This document shows, piece after piece, positions 1-11,052 of a DNA stretch of 64,000 bases. The stretch's first letter is position 1, and every line of letters begins with the position of its first letter. The DNA is from Chalciporus piperatus. Lineage: Eukaryota; Basidiomycota; Agaricomycetes; Boletales; Boletaceae. Where the stretch lies: assembly GCA_038093975.1 (NCBI GenBank), contig JBBPTG010000002.1, forward strand, positions 930,001 to 994,000, read 5' to 3'. Under the pieces are notes generated by a model. The model was given only the letters and a program-made list of their open reading frames with translations. It did not search any database and was not told the DNA's origin. The position numbers and the translations under genes were made by a program.

Positions 1-1325
1 TCTCTGTTCCAATAAGGTGTAGCCTTCGGGTATAAGTCCAGACAGTCCTCGCGATCCGTAGAAACCATTTGCCTAGAAATCCAACGGCACCGAATCAGCG
101 TAATTGAGGTTGGGAAGGGGATATATTCGTACCTTGGGGCTGGCAATAATGACATCGCACCCAGCAGGAGACTTCAGGATCAGGTCTTGATATGGTTTAT
201 AAAGTCCGAAATAACCGCTCGTCAATGTCATGGCAGGAGTAGGATCTCCCCGAGACTGTTGAGAGGCCAAATTGTCGAAGAGCATAGACAAAGCTCGTTC
301 CTCCTCCCGGATATTGAACTGTCCGCCTTGTATGATAGGAAATAGGAAAGTGTCCTCGGTAGCCGAAGCTTTGTTAAGATTCGAAGATATGGACGCCTGC
401 AGACGAGAAGCCTGGAAGTGTGTCAATGCTTGTCCCACTTTTGATTGTACTTTCCAAGGCTGAGTGGATGGGTCTGGCCAGGTTATTAGAGGAGCACTTG
501 TGCCCGATGATAAGTCGTAGGAAAACGACGATATTATCTGTAGGAAGTCGAAGCAATAATCCGCGAGTTGGGGTTGGCCCGAAAAATGAAGGTATCGGTC
601 TTGTCTGTTTGTAAAATATGACTTATTAAGGTTAGCACTGTAGAGATGGAACGAAGCTTAGCTCGATAGGACAGACAATGGTGAAGTCGAAGCACTCACC
701 CGCTAATGATAACTTGGTCGTCTGAGCCATATATTTTTGCGTGCCAAGTTCCCCAACCTTCGTTGAAACGAGGGGGGACGACTCTCGTCATTGTGCCGCT
801 GAGTTTGGGGCTTCGAAACAAAGCTACGTGAACCCTGCTGCCATGATTACGAAGAAGCGGGAGAAGAGCAAGGACGGGAGACGATGGGCCGGGACGCGTC
901 GAGCGATTGTAGTCAAGGGTGAGGTAGACGTGAAGGTCTCTATTTTGGCGTAACGCGGTGTCGAGGGCAGCTAACTGGACTGGGTAAGAGCAAGTGAACG
1001 CGTCCGACGGGTGAACGCACTAGTTCGTGTTCGGATGAGCCGATGTAGAGTGAAGAGAGGAATATTCTTTTACGAGCCCGACGAATGATTTCCTGTTCCG
1101 AGTGAGAGAATGCTGAGCAGGACAAGAGCGTGTACTCGCGAGTAGCTTTGAGTAGAACACAGGGGGTCCTCGGAGTACGGATACGCTGCTAGATGGTATA
1201 GGCAGACAAGGCTGTTTGGATGCCAGTGAGCCAGTAAAGTCACTGAGTGCAGGATGGATGTGTGTAGTGCAGATGTATCTCGTACATGACCTGTTCAACA
1301 ACTTGAAGGACCTGAACGCGAACAT
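1..1325 (-). CDS. PGS1: CDP-diacylglycerol-glycerol-3-phosphate 3-phosphatidyltransferase (partial)
   Basis: Makes phosphatidylglycerol phosphate, the committed step of cardiolipin synthesis in mitochondria. The 3' end lies beyond the left edge. Reading leftwards, exons give an N-terminus starting MFAFRSFKLLNRS (Arg-rich, no acidic residues, a plausible mitochondrial presequence), then FTGSLASKQPC, RIFLSSLYIGSSEHEL, LDYNRSTRPGP, VPPRFNEGWGTWHAKIYGSD and ANGFYGSRGLSGLIPEGYT. HAKIYGSD followed by DQVIISGANL is the first phospholipase-D type HxKx4D motif; the second would be off the window. Introns lie at about 73-132, 616-690, 975-1019 and 1080-1131; the last needs a GC-AG donor. ATG 1325 is chosen because the frame upstream offers only a TTG. 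The family assignment is firm from these motifs; the first-exon border is less so. Confidence 0.93.
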
Positions 1326-1471
1326 GATCAAGCTCAGTGCAGTCAAAAGACTTGTGTATTAGTGCTGACTAATGTTCTGACAGTGATTGGCCTCCCTCCT
1401 AGCGATATGAGTTCATCCAGTTCATGGCAGACTGACAGTCACTGACCGAGCCTCGTTCCTCCAGCTTGGCC

Positions 1472-3802
1472 ATGTCCTCGATGCTCACAAATCCGACAAA
1501 AATACTCGGATATCCTTCTCGTCTCCTTGCTCGCATTCGCAGGTTCAACGAGTTCCTCGACAAGAACACTGCACCCGCATTCAACGACAGTGTCCTCGTC
1601 GCTCGCTCTCCTCCTCCAAATTTCACCCCTCTTCCGGGGCCATGGGGTTTCCTGACTTCTGGGTACATCGCAGGTCTCATCATCATGGTAAAGTCCTCTT
1701 GATCTCTCCCGTTCCAATCTCTCACACGCAATCTCAGGCCGTTCTCATGCATCGTATCCAGAACATCGTAGTTCCACCCCGCCACAGGATATATCGCTTC
1801 TCTAGGGCACCTCAGAGACACAGATCTCTCCTGCAGGCAATCTACCGCACCATATTTCCACTGGACTTCTCTTCTTCGCTCGTCCGTCTCACCGTTCGGC
1901 TCCCGTCCCTATATTTCCTATCGAAATCACTCCTCCTATGGACTACCACACTCGCACAGACTGCAAACAAGTTCCCCGTTTCCTATTTACCTTGGTTGCA
2001 GTCTCTAGGCACGTGGGTAGCCGAACAAGAAACGGCCTCGCTCTGCTGGTTCACATTTTGCTCCGTATGCGGTGCTCTCTGTGTCGAAGCCCTTACCCGT
2101 GGTTTGGAAGGCTCAAATAACAGCGCTTCACCGTTTAACTTGGTGTGTCATCATGACACATGTTATCCATATCCCCAGCGCTAACGTTCCATCTCTCAGT
2201 TTGGTTACGCATTTCTATTGCACATATACTCATCCCCGATGGTTCATGGCACCAAACTGGAAGGTACCCCATCCCGGCCCGATAAGCACGTCGTCTTTAT
2301 TATCATTCTACCTCTGTTGCAGGTCGGTTTTCACTCCTCGCCCCTGACCCGCGAAAAGCTAAAGTGCTTATACCAGCTTACTATTGTACACTTTCTTGGC
2401 ATCAAACAAACATGGTCCAACTATCGTCTCATCCCATCCGCAATTGTATCCATAATAGCTCTCGTCCATTTTCACTCGGTCCTCTGGTTCTCCGACTCCA
2501 CCTACCCACTTCTCAATTACTTGCCCTGTCTCTTCGAATCGGTCCTCCTTTCCGTAACGTTCCTCGCTATTTTCCTCAATGTCCTGACCCAGATCGTCGC
2601 AGAAGGATCTGTGACACGCCCACTGTTCGGTCACCACGCCGCTCTATTACCAAGGCTCGATGAAGACTTCTCTATCGCTCTTCTTCGCATGGGAACGGCG
2701 AGTCTCGAAACGTCTAGCGTCGCTGGTTTCGGCAACGAAGTTGGCGGCGTGGCAGCCATGCCACCCTCTCTTGGAAAGACGGAAGTCACCACAGTGGAAC
2801 TCAGCCGCTTTGGTGTTTCATCCGTCTCACATCCGTACGAACCCTACGGAAAGAAACGCAAAGCGAGAAAAGGATTCGCAAACGAAATCAAGAACGTTAA
2901 AGCCACCTCTAATGACGGCGACCTTTGGTTAGACTTGGCTTGGTATCAAGAATTCGTCAGGTTTAGTGTCGGCGTGGCCCGTTTTCTCAAAGGAGTTTAC
3001 ATGCTTTCCCGGGATTTTGTAAGAAGAAAACCTCGCGCACACCCTACATCTCCTGTGGATTCTCAGGACGCAACGTCTTCGGATAACCAGTCGCAAAGCC
3101 TCCAAGAGGACGATCAAGACATATACGATAAATTCATTCGCGGGGAGCAACTCAGCGATGATGAATACGATGAATATGAACCAACCCCTCGATCCCGCTC
3201 CAATTCATGTAGTTCCCTTTCATCCAGTTCGGACGATGGGGAGAATACTGTTTACGACAATCAAATTGAAGCTGTCGGTCTGTACGCAGACCTCACCTCC
3301 ACTGTCTCGACAGCCACGTCTCCTTCTCATTTATTGGCCCATCTGGCCGACAATTCTTCGTCTCCCCTCACGCGGCGACGTTTCGACCAATTAGTGTCGA
3401 GTTCATCATCCAGTTCCTCGCGTCATAATAATAGAGACGAGTGGACGGAGGTGATTCAAACACGACGACCAGCATCTACCGTCTCGCAAACAGGAAACTC
3501 GCTGGATGATGCCAGACGAAACTGTGTCATCTGCACAGTCGAACCCCGACAAATCATTTGCTGGCCATGTCGGTGCGTGTCTGTTGGAACTGTACACTTG
3601 TGTCTCTCAGCCGACGTATGTTGATAGATGCCTTTCGCTTTGCGACGACTGTCGAGAGAACTTGGCTTCTCGCTCGTCTGCTTTGAAGCACATGTGTCCT
3701 TGTTGTCGAACAAGGTAAATGACTGTTGAATGCATGCTTTCGGGACACTCGTCTGACGACCGCTATAGCGTGGAAGGATACTCCAAGATCTATATTCCTT
3801 GA
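1472..3802 (+). CDS. Asi1/Asi3-like multi-pass membrane RING ubiquitin ligase
   Basis: Probable membrane E3 ligase, about 686 aa. Proposed exons: 1472-1687, 1738-2142, 2200-2322, 2377-3572, 3628-3714, 3769-3802; all phases close. The N-terminal half carries several hydrophobic segments (WGF-SGYIAGLIIMAVLMHR, LPSLYFLSKSLLL, FGYAFLLHIYSSP, SRPDKHVVFIIILPLLQ, LIPSAIVSIIALVHFH, FESVLLSVTFLAIFLNVLT). The middle is acidic and Ser-rich. The C-terminus is a RING-like zinc finger: CVICTVEPRQIICWPCRCLS, then CDDCRENL and CPCCR, ending VEGYSKIYIP. Yeast Asi1 and Asi3 share this plan of an N-terminal membrane part with a C-terminal RING and act in inner-nuclear-membrane protein degradation; the role here is inferred from that. 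An AATAAA lies at about 4001. It is head to head with PGS1 across about 146 bp. Confidence 0.82.
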
Positions 3803-6133
3803 TGCAGCAACAACACGCATCATGTACTGTTCACCAATGTATCAATGCAGGTCTTCTTTTTTAAAGGATCATTAGGAAACAATACCCTCGTTGTGTCTCG
3901 TATTGTCATTCAACTGTACCTCTTGCTACATGCTCACCACAAAGGCCTTATGTATACATCATCCCGTGAGCGTTGATAAATGAGTTTAACTGAACGTCCC
4001 AATAAAGACCAAAATACCTAGAGAGAAGCCAGGATCGATGTTATTTTAAATCGTGCCTTCATGATTTCAATTGAACTCCTCTACAAAGAACGATGGAACC
4101 GCGTGAACGGGGAATTCAACCTATCGAACACGGCTATGCGGCTTTCGCCCGGGTCGCGTTCTACAGTAGTAACCGAGTCCTGCAAGTCCGTTCACCCCGA
4201 ATCAATTTGGGATTGATTGAGCGCGGCCAAGGACCCACTGAGTTCCACCCTTTTTTTTCGCGTCCGAGAAGAATCTGAATCCATCAGTGAAATGAGAACG
4301 GGAATAGAGTGTTTACCTCCCTACCGTACTACGCCGACCTCGAGAAGCCCGAAAAGACTAATTGAACGCCGTATGAAACGGTACGAAAGTTGAAGAGATG
4401 ATTAATGATACTTTGACAGATGCAGTATACGACCGACGTTTCGTACGAAATGAAAGGCCGGTGCCGATATGAGACCAAGTAAGTAATCCAAGAGAGATGT
4501 CGAGGCACTGATGCGGAGCAGAACAGGCGTCAAGGCCGCCGCCCAAGCAGCTCAAGGCACGAGGAACGGGCCGGGCGGCGGACGCAGTCAAATCATTAAA
4601 GGTTGACCAGGTCGAGTACCTTTCGAGCGCTGTCAAGACCCATAACTTGACGTGACCTGGTACCTGAGGGGACGCCTGCCAGTGGCGGCCCCAGATTGGA
4701 TCCGGAGGAGTGATCATAAGTACTTGTACATTATCGTTCAAGCACCATCCAAGTTGGTTCAAAGTGGACCGTCGGGCGTTGCAAGTCCCCGAAAGGTTCT
4801 TATACCCTTCGAGGCTCGGAAACCGAACTGAGCGGGACGTTCTGTCTCCACCAAGGTACGATGCGGACTTTTTTTGCATATGATCATGATGTCTGGGGAC
4901 GCACGTAGGACGGTCGACCGACTTCGGGAGATCGTGGTCGCCGGGTTTGATTGGGCGGTCGGTGGGACCGAAAGTGAAACTCGGACGATCTCGGATATCT
5001 GCAACGCGGGGTTAGTTAGGGGTGGGAGTCCTCGCAGGCCGGTCCCAGAAGTGCTGGTGTTCCTGATGCCTAATGCCAGCCAGATTCTTCAAGCGGTTGG
5101 GGGATCTACTCTGATCTACTGTGCACAGGGAGACTCTACAGCCCGTAGCACTTGTGACGTCGGTTGACGATGTTCATTTGAGAAATCTGGTGTCGAACTG
5201 ACGCAGCACGGCCATGAGTTCGGCTAGCAGAATACTGCGGGGCGTAGAGGAAATGTTCTGATGAACAGCAAGAGTGTAAGTAGTTATACAAAACATTATT
5301 GGTGTCGGATCGTGTGCTTGACAGGGGGGTTCGCAGCTCAGATGCAGAGCAACGAACCATGTGATGCTGCGCTTTCGACACGCGACGCAGCATGCTGCGA
5401 ACGTATAGAAGGAACCAAGAAGGCGCAGCATCCTACTCTGAGAACATCATACGCTTGTTCTATTGTCCGTCGGTTGAAAGAGAACGCTCGCTGTACCGAT
5501 AACAGGTACGAATACGGGATGATTTGAGAACCAATGGCAATTAGCATTAGCAAGCTGTGCGACAATATGGGCGTCGTTTCATGGATTGATCCAAGTCATC
5601 CGATATAATCCATCCCGTCGGTGAGCTAAAATTGCGGTGCAGTTGCGCTGGGATTGGCCTGCAGAGTGAAGTCGGCAGGGTCGTACGCCCGACATCATCC
5701 TCCAGTCATCCTCCCGACCCTTGCACGGGTCTCCGACTTGGCAGGTTTCCATCAAGCAGGTTGATTCCAAAGACGGCGCGTGATTGGGGAATATTAACCG
5801 GTGTGCTGACATGGGAATGAGTCAGCACAGGTCATCATCCTTGCTTTTCGCCGGCCTGCGACGTGACACCGGCCGATGAGTCAGGCTGCCTGTTTCCGTT
5901 CACCACGTCATCGAGGAACATGTACTCGCGTGTACATACTGCCAACAATCCACAAGGGTGCTGCCTTCCATCCACACAGGAATTTGCTCTGGAGCGGGGG
6001 TGGTATTATTATGCACGTAGTGTTACAGACAGATACAGAATGCGAAAGGATGTGGTATATGTGTCAAAAAATATAGCGACACCACAATAGTTATGATAAT
6101 TACCAGAGTGACAAGAAGAGGAAAAGGAGACAG
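3803..6133. other. Long intergenic stretch with no supported gene
   Basis: About 2.3 kb between the RING protein and the cyclin. Open frames of up to 173 codons exist on both strands, but none shows a recognisable domain, a start with a sensible splice pattern, or low-complexity features like the neighbouring genes. It begins with the probable 3' end of the RING gene (AATAAA near 4001). A perfect 12-base palindrome GCAGCATGCTGC sits at about 5387-5398, and ATGCTGCG/CGCAGCAT form an inverted repeat around it. I found no terminal repeats, transposase motif or tRNA box pair. Confidence 0.5.
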
Positions 6134-7171
6134 CTATGCGCTTAGATGTGCCGTTCGATAATAAGGAAGATGTGAAGAACGATGGTGTGACTTGTGCGAT
6201 GTCGCAGAAGGTTGTGAATATGAAACGGTCGACTGAGAAACGGGAAGAGGGAATACTCGAAGTAAATCCATCGTAGATGGCACTCGTTGAGATGGTTTTG
6301 GTACCGCCTGAGTGGTAGAGTAGTCTACCTTCTCATGGTAGTGTTTGGGAACAGATGGATAAGACGGGTGCACGAGAGATTCTGGTGTGAGTGGTTCTGG
6401 GGAGCTCCCAGAGGAAGCCGATTTGGGACTGGAAGGATCCAGGTCTGGGCAGATAGCGTGGCTTGTGACGCGATAATGGTTGCGGGTGTGGGGAATCGCG
6501 TGTCGGCGGTGGTTGTGAGAAGGAAGAGAAATGGCAGAGAGGGAATCATGGTGGCTGAGAATGTCGTCTTCGGTGATAGAAAGCTCGAAGTCGAGCACGT
6601 CGAGGAACTCCCGCTCAATCCTGCCCACATCACGTTTGCCGAAAACACCGGTGCAAAGTGCCCAATGGACGTTTTTAAGAGTTGAATCATTTAGATACTA
6701 GAAGAAAGTCAGGACGCTGATGGCATGGGAAGGGAAAAAGGTAGATGTACCTTGCTCGCAACCATTACAGCGCCAAGAAAAACGCGCTCGCACGCCCAAT
6801 CTTCGAGGGCGATTTGTAGATGAGGCTTGGCTCGGTCGATGTATACAAGCGACACGAGGATGGAGGGTATAGTGACTTCAGCGCGAGTGAGTACGTCGTT
6901 GACGAAGGTGGCGAAGGCGCTGTGTTCTGAGCGACGGGAGAGAGCACGGCCACGACGAGATGAGGATGGGCGCCCCATGGCGTAATCGACTGTTTCGATG
7001 ACAGAGTCGACGACATATTCTGAAAGGGGGTTAACTGGTTGTTGAGGTAGTGAATGGTGGCCACATACCAATGATGGGTCTTGATAGTTTGATCTCGAGG
7101 AGGCCGAGCAGAGCAGGGGAGTGTAGAGCAGGGTCTACGAGACTTGCGTGGTGTACAGGAGATGCACCCAT
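6134..7171 (-). CDS. Pcl/PHO80-type cyclin
   Basis: Cyclin that would partner a Pho85/Cdk5-like kinase, about 311 aa. Exons 7069-7171, 6751-7019 and 6134-6697 join in frame with introns of 49 and 53 bases. The start MGASPVHHASLVDPALHSPA leads into LLGLLEIKLSRPIIEYVVDS; the cyclin box continues with FATFVNDVLTRAEVTIPS, LVSLVYIDRAKP, CERVFLGAVMVASK, YLNDSTLKNVHWALCTGVFG and RIEREFLDVLDFELSITEDD, the order seen in Pcl1/2 and PHO80-type cyclins. The remaining 130 or so residues are Ser/Pro/His-rich with no domain. An alternative ATG upstream (about 7211) is out of frame with the cyclin box, so ATG 7171 is preferred. Which Pcl subgroup it belongs to cannot be decided by eye. Confidence 0.9.
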
Positions 7172-7222
7172 GGTTGGCTTGGATGGTTGGTGGACTTGGA
7201 GGGGGAGGCATGACTGGACCGG

Positions 7223-7232
7223 TTTATATAAA
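7223..7232 (-). promoter_or_regulatory. TATA box upstream of the cyclin gene
   Basis: The palindromic TTTATATAAA lies about 52-61 bases upstream of the cyclin ATG. Because it reads the same on both strands, orientation is inferred from the only nearby gene start. Confidence 0.5.
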
Positions 7233-8220
7233 GGGGAGTCGAGTGGAAGTGCCCGAAGGGGTGAATCTGGCTGGATCTGAAAAGGAAAGGAGTGACGAGG
7301 GAAAGATGATTAGCAATGATTCCGATTCCGAGTCAGTCAAAGGAAGCCGGTCCACTCGCTTACCGAATTCGGAACACAATCGGCATCCGCATCGGCACTT
7401 CATTCGGCACAGGTTCTCCGTCGGCTCGTCACGATGACCTTGCTGTGACGTAGCCCTTTGTAGTCCTCAATGATTATATAATCCTTTCCCAACTGCGATT
7501 CGACCCACCCGTAGGGCTTCTATACTTGCTTCTATAATATCGATTCTCGCCAGCATACGCGCTCAGAGTCTTCCTGCTCGAAGTTGCTTACTGAGCCGGC
7601 TTGGGATTTCGTATCCATCTTGGGGAAGACATGTCTGTACTCGGCTTATTGAGCTTGACGCGATGACTCTTACAAAGTCCTTCCGCACTATTACTAAACA
7701 CGGCCGTCGCTATCATCACAGGACCATCCTACGGCATCGCTTCCGAGTCGGTGTTTGCTGACTGTCAGACCGTACCGTGCGCGTGAAGGACTGCATCAAT
7801 CAGACTCACTGCGTATTACGCCGTCTGGCGTGATCATCTCAATGCTTTACGAGGTTGGGCCCTGGTCGTCTGGCCCGACTCCTACGGCAGTCCTGATTAT
7901 CTGATCATTGAGATCTTGAGAACTGAGACATGAGGCGGTCGATGCGTTCTCATGTGGCGCTCAAGCGGGCCACTTCCTTATCGCACGTAACTGTCATTTA
8001 GCAATGGACGTGCGATGAAACATGTTACATTTGGCCAACTTCCACCTACAAACACAACAACGCTCTAGTGTACATTCTAGCTAACCCTCTCTACAAATGG
8101 CCGAGGCACACGTGCAATCTAACCGAGTCTTATCAATCGTGATAAATGAGCATCGCTCGTTCTTACTTACATGCGATAATCATGGATTCACATGAGGGTA
8201 TCATTCCGAATTCACCATGC
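7233..8220. other. Intergenic region, no gene seen
   Basis: Holds the upstream region of the cyclin gene and, towards 8220, the 3' side of the AT-hook gene. No open frame here has a recognisable domain or clean splice pattern. I see no RNA gene. Confidence 0.5.
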
Positions 8221-9603
8221 TCAAGAACCAGTCGGCGTCCCCGTACCTCCGGGTGCATTTCCACCTGACTTGCTTGCACGGTTCTTACTCCCCTTTGGCC
8301 GTCCTCTGGGACGTTTAGTGACGCCGGCCGGTGCCTCCTGCGCGACGTCGCTGGCAGCACGTTTCTCACCGTTCGCTCGGCGATTGCGCAAGTACCTAAA
8401 ACGACAAGTTTCAGACACGAAGTCAATGTGACCACACGTTAGGTAACAAAATGGAGATGAAAGGCAAGACGGGAATAGCAGAGATGCCCTGAACCAGGCA
8501 AATCGACCATCTATGGCTCGTGTCCGGATAGAGTTCGCACACCAAGCGAACCGTGTCAAAACCACAAAGTCACCAATACGGTACCAACAAAAACCGGCGC
8601 CACAAGAGTTTATAGCGGACTCACAGAGATGTCTTCTCGTCTAAAGTTGCCTGTAAAGGCGGTAAAGGCGGTTGGCCAAGTTCTTGACGCAGTCGGTCAA
8701 CTTCTGCCTTGGCTGCCGAATATTCTCCATCTTGTAACGCAGCGATCTGCTGACGGAGGTCCGAGCATCTGGAACGCAGCCTGTAGCATCCCAATGACCG
8801 AACATGGAATGGTGGCTTACTCTCGTGAAATGGATGCTTCAAGCAGGTCAGCCTAGGTAATGACAAGGTCACGTTTGGACGTTCATTCATGTGACTCGAG
8901 CATACCGACTTTATCACGATCTGCATTTATCTGATGGACAGATAGACATCTTGATTAATAGACATACTCCTTGCAAGCGAAGGAGCTCGAACCTCTGCGA
9001 GCGCATTAAGTAGTCGTGTTCTCTCGCTGTCAAGCCTGCAGAAGGGCAGGAGAATGGTTAGAACACCGTCTGAATGAAACCGCTATGTGACAAAGTGACA
9101 AAGAAGGAAATAGGTAAGAAGAGGTGGTGGTGATGGAGGATGATGTGGGCCCGATTGGTAGTGTGGATGAACGTACTTGTTTTTCTGTTCTCTGATATCT
9201 TGTATGGCTTTGTCCTTCTGTTCGAGACTTGCATGTGCTGATACAATATGTGCGGTATGGAGCTGAAGGGTGAGGGAATGCTTTCTACACGCGAGTGAAG
9301 ACGGTTAGCCAAGGAACGACGTGACTTAAAGCTAGAAGACAACGCAGGACGCTCATATGCACCCACAGGGGAGAGAATTCTGGCCAACCCAACAACTCAC
9401 TTTAATTCAGCCGTTTTGGCCAGTTGAACCAGTTCATTCGCCCAATCGCCGGTCGCGACTAACGGAGGTGGTTTTTGATGTGAAGTAGGCGTCGGCGTTG
9501 TGGTTGCATGAGGCGCGACTGTGCTAGGGCCCGCGGTGAGGGACCCCATCAGCGAGTTATGTCCATAGTCAGGGGGTGGATGAGCAGGAAACTGCTGATA
9601 CAT
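8221..9603 (-). CDS. Coiled-coil protein with a C-terminal AT-hook
   Basis: Proposed exons (gene order): 9401-9603, 9177-9284, 8993-9035, about 8896 or 8910 to 8930, 8625-8780, 8221-8395. The N-terminus is Pro/Thr-rich (MYQQFPAHPPPDYG). It is followed by WANELVQLAKTAELKKH, HIVSAHASLEQKDKAIQDI, LDSERTRLLNALAE and CSDLRQQIAALQDGEYSAAK, with heptad-like Leu spacing expected of a coiled coil, then VDRLRQELGQPPLPPLQ. The C-terminus has KRPRGRPKGSKNR, a canonical AT-hook core (RGRP) flanked by basic residues, suggesting binding to the minor groove of AT-rich DNA. The fourth splice join is uncertain: the obvious donor at 8910 leaves the frame wrong by one base, while GTCACA at 8895 keeps it. I do not recognise a named family. 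Confidence 0.72.
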
Positions 9604-10182
9604 TGATACAGAGAAGCAGACGAGAAAATAGGCAGACGGTGAATACGGGTCCAGGGGTCTCGGAAGCTGTATAGAAACCTGGTTGGTCGAAACGTGTGAG
9701 ACTCCGTGCACCTTTGCGAAAACGGTGTTTGTTGATGTTAGGATCAAAGGGTGAGTATCTAGATCTACCCAATCAATGATCTACCTGTATGACCTAGTAC
9801 AGGATTTTAATTCTTGGCCAACTGTGCTGTATAAATGCCTTGACATGTTGCAGAGTACGCGTATTACGGTCCACATGTTTGGTCATAACTTTGCGATGAG
9901 AACGGGTGACTTGTGACGTCGCACGGCATGTACAGCAGGTAAGTATAAGCAAGCAGACCGAACCCTGCCGCACTGCTGCAGATGGCAGTCTCGGAATGAA
10001 ATACTGACAGAGTCAGACAGATAGTCTCGTTTTGATTGCCGTACCGTGTCGTTGTGGTGCAAAGCTTATCACAGCATCGCTTCTTTAGGAAACACAACTC
10101 TTTCAATCCATCTGTCTCCTGCCAATTCAGACACCAACCGGCAATTCCACATCCCTGCAACTGTCAACGACGGCGACAAAAA
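9604..10182. promoter_or_regulatory. Divergent promoter region between the AT-hook gene and NAA20
   Basis: A 579-bp interval between two head-to-head starts. It is likely to hold both promoters; no clear TATA box or repeat was found. Confidence 0.45.
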
Positions 10183-10951
10183 ATGAGCGTACTGAGACCC
10201 TTCATGGCGACTGACATGTTCAAGTTTAACAACATGTAAGTCCCGGTCCCAGTCCTCCCTTAACGTGTCTAAACGCTCCCAAAAAGTAATTTGGACATAT
10301 GGACGGAGACAGTAGGTCACCATCGCAGGTTCGATAATACTCCCCTGACAGTCCTGACCCCCGTCTCTACAGTACGGCATTAGCTTCTATCTCTCATATC
10401 TCTCCCGATGGCCTGATCTGTGTTGTGTGCAAGAAGCACCAAGCGGCCGTATGATGGGCTACAGTACGCCTTCCCCTGATTCTCTCATCGATCTATCACA
10501 AACGGATCTCCTGCAGTACTAGGAAAGGCCGAAGGTGCATCGACGGAATGGCACGGCCATATAACAGCACTGACAGTCGCGCCCGAGTATCGTCGTCTCT
10601 CACTCGCACGCAGCTTGGTCAAGCGTTTAGAACTCGTCTCGGACGAACATTACAAGGGATACTTCGTCGATCTTTACGTGCGGTGTAACAACGCACTCGC
10701 GATAGACATGTACGAAAGCTTTGGGTACAGCGTCTACCGTAGAGTGAGAGAGTATTATGGCTCACTTGGGGTTGGGAAGGGCGGGAAGGACGAGGAGGAT
10801 GCCTTTGGTGAGTTCATATGCGTGTCTTCAGTCTGTTCCAAGCCACTGACCTCATACAGACATGCGGAAACCCCTGTCGAGGGACCCACTCAGACGTTCA
10901 GTGCGTAATAACGGCCGCGAGACAATAGTCAGTGCGAGCTCTGTATCGTAG
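10183..10951 (+). CDS. NAA20: N-terminal acetyltransferase B catalytic subunit
   Basis: GNAT enzyme that, with NAA25, acetylates nascent proteins starting Met-Asp, Met-Glu, Met-Asn or Met-Gln at the ribosome. Five exons (10183-10235, 10287-10311, 10373-10463, 10517-10807, 10860-10951) give 183 aa, close to the usual 170-190. Diagnostic stretches are MSVLRPFMATDMFKFNNI, NLDIWTETYGISFYL, LSRWPDLCCVQE, WHGHITALTVAPEYRRL, FVDLYVRCNNALAIDMYESF and GYSVYRRVREYYG. The acetyl-CoA loop reads RRLSLA, with Ser where human NAA20 has Gly. The last exon gives the basic tail MRKPLSRDPLRRSVRNNGR. Exon 2 is only 25 bases. Family assignment is firm. Confidence 0.95.
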
Positions 10952-11052
10952 CCTCCACCTTTTGACAGCATGATGTACACGTATGGATCATTCAACACTC
11001 ATATCCCGCGTTGCCACGTTTACTTCATCCGAACAGAATTATATTTCAAAAC

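Noticed and set aside
4358..4879. Minus-strand frame of 173 codons in the gene-poor stretch
   Set aside because: No recognisable motif, no matching splice pattern, and composition unlike neighbouring proteins. Kept only as a possibility in the findings.
6287..6690. Plus-strand frame opposite the cyclin
   Set aside because: Antisense to a clear cyclin coding region.
7072..7211. Start of the cyclin at the ATG near 7211
   Set aside because: That frame (MPPPPSPPTIQ...) does not run into the cyclin box; ATG 7171 does.
8975..8995. GGTTCGAGC box resembling a tRNA B box on the minus strand
   Set aside because: It is the splice donor region of the AT-hook gene, without an A box or cloverleaf upstream.
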